Assembly (NCBI GenBank): GCA_020720965.1
Contig: DYNS01000053.1
Coordinates: forward strand, 1 to 11,537
Source of the DNA: Anaerolinea sp.
GTDB taxonomy: Bacteria > Chloroflexota > Anaerolineae > Anaerolineales > Villigracilaceae
Length of the DNA stretch: 11,537 nt
Direction: 5' to 3'
The position numbers and the translations under genes were made by a program. The number at the start of each line of letters is the position of its first letter. Positions within the stretch are counted from its first letter, which is position 1. The notes under the pieces are model-generated. The model saw nothing but the letters and a program-made list of their open reading frames with translations, ran no database searches and was not told the DNA's origin. Positions 6,791-11,537 of this stretch are shown piece by piece.

Positions 6791-7051
6791 ATGCAGATAT
6801 TCAAATTTTTCAAGTTAGAGCAAACGCGCCGCGAAGCATTAAAGAGCGGTTTCGTTGCTCCGGATTCCAGCCGTTGCGTGCAGTGCGGCATTTGTTCGTA
6901 TCATTGCCCCATCGGCATTGACGTGCGCCGCCATGCCTGGCGCGGCGAGGCGGTCATTCATCAGCAGTGCATTACCTGTGGGGAATGCGTGGCGCGTTGT
7001 CCGCGTGGGGTGCTGCGTTTTGAGCGTAGCAACCTTTTTGAGCGGGGGTAG
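6791..7051 (+). CDS. Dicluster 4Fe-4S ferredoxin
   Basis: An 86-residue iron-sulfur protein with two complete CxxCxxCxxxCP motifs: C29, C32, C35, C39 (CVQCGICSYHCP) and C60, C63, C66, C70 (CITCGECVARCP). Each motif lends one ligand to the other cluster in this fold, so two [4Fe-4S] clusters are expected. The 31-residue spacing between the motifs exceeds that of small clostridial ferredoxins and resembles the FeS subunits of larger redox complexes such as HdrC. It has no signal peptide, so it is cytoplasmic, and a charged N-terminal segment (about 1-20) could dock it to a partner. It is the first gene of the redox operon, with the FAD oxidoreductase starting two bases after its stop. Likely role: electron relay between the flavoprotein and the membrane cytochrome, or entry point for ferredoxin electrons (inference). 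Confidence 0.9.
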   Translation: MQIFKFFKLEQTRREALKSGFVAPDSSRCVQCGICSYHCPIGIDVRRHAWRGEAVIHQQCITCGECVARCPRGVLRFERSNLFERG

Positions 7052-7053
7052 GC

Positions 7054-8385
7054 ATGATAAGCCGTTATCTCATCCTCGGCTCCGGGGTGGCTGCCATTGC
7101 CGCCGCCGAGGCAATTCGGCAGAGAGACGCCCATGGCAGCCTCACCCTGGTCAGTGACGACCCGCATCGTTACTACTCGCGCCCAGGGCTGGCATACTAC
7201 CTCAGCGGGGAGGTGGATGAAGCCCAGTTGTTCCCCTACACAGCCAGGGATTATCAGGCTTTGGGGGCGGGTTTTGTTTCGGCGAGGGTTGTGCAAATTT
7301 TGCCAGAGAAGCGCCAGGTGCTTCTGGCAAATGGGGAGGCGCTTGGTTACGAGAGGCTTTTGCTGGCAACCGGGGCGCAGGCGATTGTCCCTGCCATCGC
7401 GGGGATTCATTCTCCCGGCGCTTTCAAATTGGATACCTTGGAAGATGCCCGCGCCCTTCTTGCCTTTGCCAAACACGCTCATAGTGCAGTTGTCACGGGC
7501 GGCGGCATTACCGCGCTGGAACTTGCCGAAGGGCTTGCCGCAAGAAAAAAGAAAGTCCATTACCTTTTGCGGGGCAGCCGTTACTGGTCTTCGGTGCTGG
7601 ATGAGACGGAATCTAAAATTGTGGAGGAGCGTTTGCGCCGCGAAGGGATTGTGCTGCACTTCGGCAGCGAAGCGCGGGAGATTCTTACCAAGAACAACCG
7701 TGTTTCAGCGGTCAAACTCGCCGATTCCAGCCAAATTCGTTGTGAGGTGTTTGCCTATGCGGTGGGCATTGCCCCCCGTGCCGACCTTGCCCGGCAAGCG
7801 GGCTTGGCTTGCGAAAAGGGTGTTTTGGTCAATGAAGCCATGCAAACCAGCGATTCTTCCGTTTACGCGGCGGGCGACCTTGCTCAGGTGTACGATCCCC
7901 TCGCGGGCAGGCATGTGCTGGATAGCCTTTGGACAACCGCAAGGGAACAGGGCAGAGCCGCCGGTTTGGCAATGAGCGGAGGCAGCGATATTTACAACCG
8001 CTCCATCCCCGTCAACGTCACCCGCCTGGCAGGTCTGACCGTGACCATCATCGGCGCGGTGGGAACGGGGCGCAGTGATGACCAAACCCTCAGCATTGTG
8101 CGCGGTGATAGCGAAACCTGGCGGGAAGTGCCGGGAGTTGTCGTTTCGCAGGGCGGTTTTGATGTAAACCGAATGCGTCTCATGCTGGCGGGGAATCACC
8201 TCGTTGGCGCGGTTTTGGTCGGCGACCAGAAACTCTCTGCCCCGTTGCAAGCCATCATCCGGCAACGCGCCGACATCTCCTCCATCCGTGCCAGCCTGCT
8301 TGCCCCTCAGGCGCGTCTTTCCGACATCCTGGCAGATTTCTGGCATAAACAGTCCCAGTCTCTTTCGAGGAGTGAGAGCCTATGA
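7054..8385 (+). CDS. FAD-dependent NAD(P)H oxidoreductase (NirB/rubredoxin-reductase-like)
   Basis: A 443-residue flavoprotein with the two-dinucleotide-binding fold of pyridine nucleotide-disulfide oxidoreductases. The FAD site starts YLILGSGVAAIAAAEAIR (5-22), where the third Gly of the usual GxGxxG is Ala. It is followed by YYSRPGLAYYLSG (40-52), typical of the NirB/rubredoxin reductase branch, and LLATGA (103-108). The NAD(P)H site is VVTGGGITALELAEGLA (146-162), and YAAGDLAQ (271-278) closes the FAD pocket. There is no CxxC dithiol, so it is not a disulfide reductase. The last 140 residues (NVTRLAGL at 321-328, RGDSETWR at 350-357, GDQKLSAPLQ at 390-399) form a well-structured C-terminal domain. 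Cytoplasmic. It lies two bases after the ferredoxin gene and overlaps the cytochrome b gene as ATGA, so it is probably the NAD(P)H-oxidising or -reducing subunit of that complex. Confidence 0.88.
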   Translation: MISRYLILGSGVAAIAAAEAIRQRDAHGSLTLVSDDPHRYYSRPGLAYYLSGEVDEAQLFPYTARDYQALGAGFVSARVVQILPEKRQVLLANGEALGYERLLLATGAQAIVPAIAGIHSPGAFKLDTLEDARALLAFAKHAHSAVVTGGGITALELAEGLAARKKKVHYLLRGSRYWSSVLDETESKIVEERLRREGIVLHFGSEAREILTKNNRVSAVKLADSSQIRCEVFAYAVGIAPRADLARQAGLACEKGVLVNEAMQTSDSSVYAAGDLAQVYDPLAGRHVLDSLWTTAREQGRAAGLAMSGGSDIYNRSIPVNVTRLAGLTVTIIGAVGTGRSDDQTLSIVRGDSETWREVPGVVVSQGGFDVNRMRLMLAGNHLVGAVLVGDQKLSAPLQAIIRQRADISSIRASLLAPQARLSDILADFWHKQSQSLSRSESL

Positions 8386-8948
8386 CCCATTCTTCTGGTA
8401 AAGAACTTTGGCTGGCGGCGTTTGCCTGCTTTTTTGCCGCCGCTGCTTACGCTGGCATTGTCTTTCTTACCCGGCAAACGCCTGCTGCCAGCGGGTTTTA
8501 TGGTCACGCTCTGGGGATTTTGGGCTTTGTGTTGATGCTTATCACCGAAACCCTCTACAGCCTCCGCAAACGCATCCGCACCGCCCAATGGGGGCGCATG
8601 GCAGATTGGCTTCAATTTCACATCTTCACCGGCATTGTCGGTCCCTTTCTGGTTCTCTTGCATTCCTCCTGGAAGTTCAACGGGTTGGCAGGCGCAACCA
8701 CCCTGCTGACAGCAATCATCGTGCTGAGTGGTTTCGTGGGGCGTTACATCTACACCCTGGTTCCGCGCACCGCGGACGGTTTGGAAGAACAAAGTTTCAC
8801 CGGGCAGATGCAGGTTGCCGCGCTGGCAAACGCCCGCCGGCTCTTGGCGCTTTGGCACACCATTCATATTCCCATTGGCGCGGCTCTCTTCACTGCTGCC
8901 GCTGCGCACATTTGGGGGGCGCTTTATTACGCCACCCTACTCAGGTGA
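8382..8948 (+). CDS. Membrane diheme cytochrome b (small, five helices)
   Basis: A 188-residue integral membrane protein with hydrophobic segments near residues 8-30, 41-61, 78-96, 105-126 and 158-182. Two helices each carry a His pair 14 positions apart: H80/H94 in HIFTGIVGPFLVLLH, and H162/H176 in HIPIGAALFTAAAAH. The same spacing is seen in the heme-ligating helices of cytochrome b of the bc1 complex, so two stacked b hemes, one near each face of the membrane, are expected (inference). I cannot place it in a named family; cytochrome b561 or ferric-reductase-like domains are nearest. Extra His at 42 and 159 are available. GAGGAG nine bases upstream and the ATGA overlap with the FAD gene support the start. 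It is flanked by a cytoplasmic flavoprotein and an exported cytochrome c, which fits transmembrane electron transfer. Confidence 0.8.
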   Translation: MTHSSGKELWLAAFACFFAAAAYAGIVFLTRQTPAASGFYGHALGILGFVLMLITETLYSLRKRIRTAQWGRMADWLQFHIFTGIVGPFLVLLHSSWKFNGLAGATTLLTAIIVLSGFVGRYIYTLVPRTADGLEEQSFTGQMQVAALANARRLLALWHTIHIPIGAALFTAAAAHIWGALYYATLLR

Positions 8949-8953
8949 ATTCC

Positions 8954-10405
8954 ATGAATCAAAACCGCCTCGGCTGTCTCTCCCCGCTTGCTTTGTTGGG
9001 CGCTGGCTTCACCCTGCTGCTTATCCTCTTTTTTGCCTGGTCGGGCGGCAACGCCCTTTTTAGTCCGGGAGGGTTAAACGCCCAACCAGGGCAAAGCCTG
9101 GGCGGGGTCACCTCCCACGCATCCCTGGCGGAAAACTGCGCCGCCTGCCATCCCGCCTATTGGCAGGCAGAGACGATGTCGGAGCGCTGCCTTGTTTGTC
9201 ACACCAACATTCAGGCGGATTGGACGAACCCTCAGAGCCTGCACGGAGTCATTCTCTCCCGCACCCCCGCCCCGGAATGTCGTGCCTGTCACCCGGAACA
9301 TCGCGGCGCGGAAGCCCCTCTCACCCTCCTTACTGAGATAGACTTTCCTCACGAGGTTGTTGGCTTTTCCCTTGCCCGCCACACTCGCCAGGCAAATTCA
9401 TCCCTCTTTGCCTGCGCCGATTGCCACCCCTCTGGCATTGCTTCTTTTTCCATCTCCACCTGCGCCGAATGTCATACCGGGCTGGATGCTGTTTTCATGC
9501 AAAGTCATCAATCCCAATTTGGCGAGGCTTGCCTGGCTTGCCATGATGGCGCTGACCGTTACGGCGACTTCTCTCACAGCCAAACAGATTTCCCCCTCAC
9601 CGGTAAACATACCCCGCTGGAATGTTCTTCCTGCCATGCCGGGGCGCGTACCCCTCAGCAGCTGCAAGAAACCTCCCTCGCCTGCGAATCCTGTCACGCT
9701 TCTGCCGACCCCCACGAGGGGCGCTATGGCAATGCTTGCGGCGTTTGCCATAGCCCGGAAGGCTGGCAAACGACAATTTTTGACCACAGCCTTGCCTCTT
9801 TCCCGTTGGAAGGAAGCCACACGCAGGTTGCCTGCCAGGACTGCCACCAAAACGGAGTCTATCTCGGCACGCCAACAGATTGTTATTCCTGCCACCGCGA
9901 ACAGGACGAGCATAACGGGCAATATGGCGCTCAGTGCCAGGACTGTCACAACACCACCTCCTGGGAAGACGCTACCTTTGACCACAACCTATCCAACTTC
10001 CCCCTTACCGGGGCGCACACCTCCGTCCTCTGCGCCGACTGCCACCAAAACGGAGTCTTTGCCGGAACCGCAGCGGAATGCTACGCCTGCCACGCCGAGC
10101 CAGCCTTTAATGCCGGGCTATTTGGCAGCGCCTGCGCCGATTGTCACACCACCACTGCCTGGTCCCCGGCGCAATATAACGGGGCGCACACCTTCCCCTT
10201 GGGGCATGGCGGCGGAACGACTTGCGCCACCTGTCACCCCTCCGGCTTTGTCTCCTACACTTGTTATGGCTGCCACGAACACGACCCCGCCAGCGTGCGC
10301 TCGGAGCATTTGGAAGAAGGCATCAGCAATTTTGAGAACTGTGTCTCTTGTCACCCCACCGGGCAGGAGGATGAAGCCGAAGGCGGGGGTGATGATGATG
10401 ATTAA
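8954..10405 (+). CDS. 18-heme c-type cytochrome, membrane anchored
   Basis: A 483-residue protein with 18 CXXCH motifs; first Cys at residues 62, 79, 109, 154, 170, 193, 224, 244, 262, 294, 310, 328, 360, 376, 394, 424, 437 and 463. That is about one heme per 27 residues, mostly CADCH/CQDCH/CYxCH types. Residues 11-29 form a hydrophobic N-terminal segment that exports the protein; no clear cleavage site is seen, so it may stay as an anchor. There are also exactly 18 His outside the motifs. Hemes fall into six groups of three, and groups three to five are clear tandem repeats of 65-70 residues. The protein ends in an acidic tail, EDEAEGGGDDDD. An AGGTGA that overlaps the cytochrome b stop, five bases before the ATG, fixes the start. 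The reading frame is open further upstream, but that part overlaps the cytochrome b gene and is spurious. Likely role: outward-facing electron wire. Confidence 0.93.
   Translation: MNQNRLGCLSPLALLGAGFTLLLILFFAWSGGNALFSPGGLNAQPGQSLGGVTSHASLAENCAACHPAYWQAETMSERCLVCHTNIQADWTNPQSLHGVILSRTPAPECRACHPEHRGAEAPLTLLTEIDFPHEVVGFSLARHTRQANSSLFACADCHPSGIASFSISTCAECHTGLDAVFMQSHQSQFGEACLACHDGADRYGDFSHSQTDFPLTGKHTPLECSSCHAGARTPQQLQETSLACESCHASADPHEGRYGNACGVCHSPEGWQTTIFDHSLASFPLEGSHTQVACQDCHQNGVYLGTPTDCYSCHREQDEHNGQYGAQCQDCHNTTSWEDATFDHNLSNFPLTGAHTSVLCADCHQNGVFAGTAAECYACHAEPAFNAGLFGSACADCHTTTAWSPAQYNGAHTFPLGHGGGTTCATCHPSGFVSYTCYGCHEHDPASVRSEHLEEGISNFENCVSCHPTGQEDEAEGGGDDDD
9590..10192 (+). repeat. Tandem three-heme repeats inside the 18-heme cytochrome
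   Basis: Three consecutive units begin at residues 213, 283 and 349 (9590, 9800 and 9998), each opening with FPL(T/E)G(K/S/A)HT, and FPLGHGG at 414 begins a fourth, shorter unit. Each full unit reads HT, CxxCH, CxxCH, then G(R/Q/L)(Y/F)G and CxxCH, usually ending in a W and FDH. Units 2 and 3 of this set are closest and share an identical 22-base stretch (9839-9860 and 10037-10058) exactly 198 bases, or 66 codons, apart, which suggests fairly recent internal duplication or sequence homogenisation. Confidence 0.85.
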
Positions 10406-10419
10406 CCCTTAAAAACAAA

Positions 10420-10453
10420 AACCCCCGCCCGGCAAAGTTGCCCGGCGGGGGTT
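10420..10453. terminator. GC-rich terminator shared by the cytochrome operon and etfA
   Basis: Arms at 10420-10433 (AACCCCCGCCCGGC) and 10440-10453 pair with a single C-C mismatch and a 6-base AAAGTT loop. On the minus strand the hairpin is followed by TTTTTGTTTTT, a strong tail, so it is chiefly the terminator of the etf operon, starting 5 bases after the etfA stop. On the plus strand the tail is only TATGCTTT, but the hairpin lies 14 bases after the cytochrome stop and probably ends that transcript too. Confidence 0.85.
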
Positions 10454-10458
10454 ATGCT

Positions 10459-11412
10459 TTACTTGCCAAGTCTCTTGCGGAATGCGGCGCTGAGAGCAGG
10501 CAGGATGCTGAACAAATCTCCCACCACCCCGTAGCGCGACACCCCAAAAATGGGCGCTTCTGCGTCTTTATTAATCGCAACCACCACTTTGGCGTTTCTC
10601 ATCCCCACCACATGCTGAATGGCTCCCGAAACGCCCGCCGCGATATACAGGTCGGGGGCAATGACCTTGCCCGTTTGCCCCACCTGATGGGCATACGGGA
10701 TATGCCCTTCATCCACCACAGCGCGGGAGGCGCCGACCGCCCCGCCCAAAAGCGAAGCCAATTCACCGATTAATCGGAATCCCTCTGCCGGGTTGTTAGA
10801 AACGCCCCTGCCGCCTGCCACCACCACCCCGGCATCTGCCAGGTTGACATTGGTTTCGGCGGGCGTGAAGCCGACCACCTCCGTCAGCGCGGAACCGCTG
10901 GCGGGGGCTTTCTTCACTTCTCCGCTGCGACCCGCTTCCCTTGCGGGTTTGGGGAAGGCGCGGGCGCGTAAGGTGACAAACTGCGGCGTGGCGGCGCAGA
11001 CGGTTTTTTCCATCAGTTTGCCTTCGTAAATGGGGCGCGTAGCCACAAAGGTTTCGCCGTTTTGTTCCAGGTTGGTCACGTCTGTCAGCACGCCGCTGTT
11101 CAGGTCTATGGCGCTCATCGCGGCGATTTCGCGGGTGCGGGTTGTGCTGGGGAGCAGGATTAATGCCGGTGTCCCGTCTTTTGCCAGGGCGCTGAGGGTG
11201 GAGGCAAAGGTTTCGGCGCGGTAGTCTGCCAGAGCGGGGTCTTCCACCAGAATAACTTCATCGGCGCCGTATTCCAGGGCGGTTTGGGCGAGGGAGGCAT
11301 TGCCAAAAACGAGGGCGGTTGCTTTGCCGTAGGTTTTTGCCAGCCCCAGGGCTTCCCACGAAGCCGGGACAATTTCTCCGCCAAAATGGTCAATATAAAC
11401 CCATGTGTTCAT
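10459..11412 (-). CDS. etfA: Electron transfer flavoprotein alpha subunit
   Basis: A 317-residue EtfA/FixB protein. EtfA and EtfB form a cytoplasmic heterodimer that carries electrons from acyl-CoA and other dehydrogenases to a membrane quinone reductase, or takes part in electron bifurcation in some anaerobes. The N-terminal nucleotide-binding-like domain is residues 1-180. The C-terminal FAD domain shows VVVAGGRGVS (196-205), GASRAVVDEGHIPYAHQVGQ (227-246) with TGK (247-249), PDLYIAAGVSGAIQH (253-267), AINKDAEAPIF (279-289) and YGVVGDLF (294-301), in the standard order. The start overlaps the etfB stop as ATGA, and GGAG at 11421-11424 gives an SD eight bases upstream. It converges on the 18-heme cytochrome gene through a shared terminator. 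Whether this ETF is bifurcating cannot be judged without full EtfB. Confidence 0.95.
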   Translation of the reverse strand: MNTWVYIDHFGGEIVPASWEALGLAKTYGKATALVFGNASLAQTALEYGADEVILVEDPALADYRAETFASTLSALAKDGTPALILLPSTTRTREIAAMSAIDLNSGVLTDVTNLEQNGETFVATRPIYEGKLMEKTVCAATPQFVTLRARAFPKPAREAGRSGEVKKAPASGSALTEVVGFTPAETNVNLADAGVVVAGGRGVSNNPAEGFRLIGELASLLGGAVGASRAVVDEGHIPYAHQVGQTGKVIAPDLYIAAGVSGAIQHVVGMRNAKVVVAINKDAEAPIFGVSRYGVVGDLFSILPALSAAFRKRLGK

Positions 11413-11537
11413 AGCACTTTCTCCGCTAAAATTTTCTCTGCCAGGGTTTCGGCAATGGCTTCAGGGGTGTCGCCTTCTATCATTTCGCAGGCGATGTTGC
11501 GGGCGGGCGGGGCGAGCAGCTCGGCGCGGGCGACGAC
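11409..11537 (-). CDS. etfB: Electron transfer flavoprotein beta subunit, C-terminal fragment
   Basis: The last 42 codons plus stop of a minus-strand gene entering from the right edge. The residues end PARNIACEMIEGDTPEAIAE followed by a Lys/Glu/Leu-rich helix closing in EKVL. The IEGDTPEAIAETLAEKI pattern matches the C-terminal helix of EtfB/FixA proteins, and the position directly before etfA with a 4-base ATGA overlap is the usual etfBA arrangement. The AMP-binding and possible bifurcating-flavin residues lie outside the window. The identification rests mainly on synteny plus this tail. Confidence 0.85.
   Translation of the reverse strand, partial: VVARAELLAPPARNIACEMIEGDTPEAIAETLAEKILAEKVL

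Noticed and set aside
8408..8953. An open frame extending the 18-heme cytochrome upstream by 182 codons
   Set aside because: It runs fully inside the cytochrome b gene in another frame, encodes Arg/Pro/His-rich sequence with no signal or domain, and the true ATG at 8954 has an SD and starts an export segment. It is a shadow of a GC-rich gene.
9398..9985. A 195-codon minus-strand open frame opposite the cytochrome gene
   Set aside because: It is antisense to a strongly constrained protein with regular CXXCH codons; repeated Cys and His codons leave the opposite strand free of stops. No recognisable protein features.
1..11537. CRISPR arrays, tRNA or rRNA genes, insertion sequences, defence systems, phage genes
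   Set aside because: I looked for repeat-spacer periodicity, tRNA-like cloverleaf ends, transposase motifs and terminal inverted repeats and saw none; almost all the sequence is accounted for by chromosomal metabolic and envelope genes.

Overview
The window reads as a stretch of a bacterial chromosome with moderately high GC, most likely from Chloroflexota, class Anaerolineae or a relative. That assignment is an inference from protein style and gene content (CBS-ACT protein, DegV, DUF1295, EtfAB, and a NirB-like flavoprotein next to b- and c-type cytochromes); there is no rRNA or other marker gene here to confirm it. Coding density is high. I see no mobile element, CRISPR array, tRNA or rRNA.

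Left block (1-3164, minus strand): a tightly coupled operon read right to left. It encodes a family 4 glycosyltransferase, a polytopic membrane protein of unknown function, a CelD/BcsL-type GNAT acyltransferase, and the start of a lipoprotein cut off by the window edge. Junctions are a 4-base overlap, an 8-base overlap and a 21-base gap. The content suggests making or modifying a cell-surface glycan.

Middle block (3165-6685): a divergent intergenic region carries a good SD and a TATAAT box for a CBS-CBS-ACT sensor protein (plus strand). This gene converges on an RsuA/RluB-family rRNA pseudouridine synthase through a shared terminator. Upstream of the synthase on the minus strand lie a DegV fatty-acid-binding protein and a DUF1295 membrane protein, separated from it by a second terminator.

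Right block (6791-10405, plus strand): the most interesting part. Four tightly packed genes encode a dicluster 4Fe-4S ferredoxin, an FAD/NAD(P)H pyridine nucleotide-disulfide oxidoreductase-fold protein without a redox dithiol, a small membrane diheme cytochrome b, and a membrane-anchored c-type cytochrome with 18 CXXCH motifs in 483 residues. Together they look like a compact path for electrons from cytoplasmic NAD(P)H or reduced ferredoxin, across the membrane through two b hemes, to an outward-facing heme wire. The cytochrome has an apparent six-fold three-heme organisation and exactly 18 His outside the CXXCH motifs, enough for all hemes to be bis-His ligated. No terminal reductase gene is present in the window, so extracellular electron transfer or delivery to an unseen partner are both open.

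Right edge (10459-11537, minus strand): etfA and the 3' end of etfB, converging on the cytochrome operon through a GC-rich terminator whose T-rich tail favours the etf side. ETF is also a redox carrier, but a functional link to the cytochrome operon is only positional.
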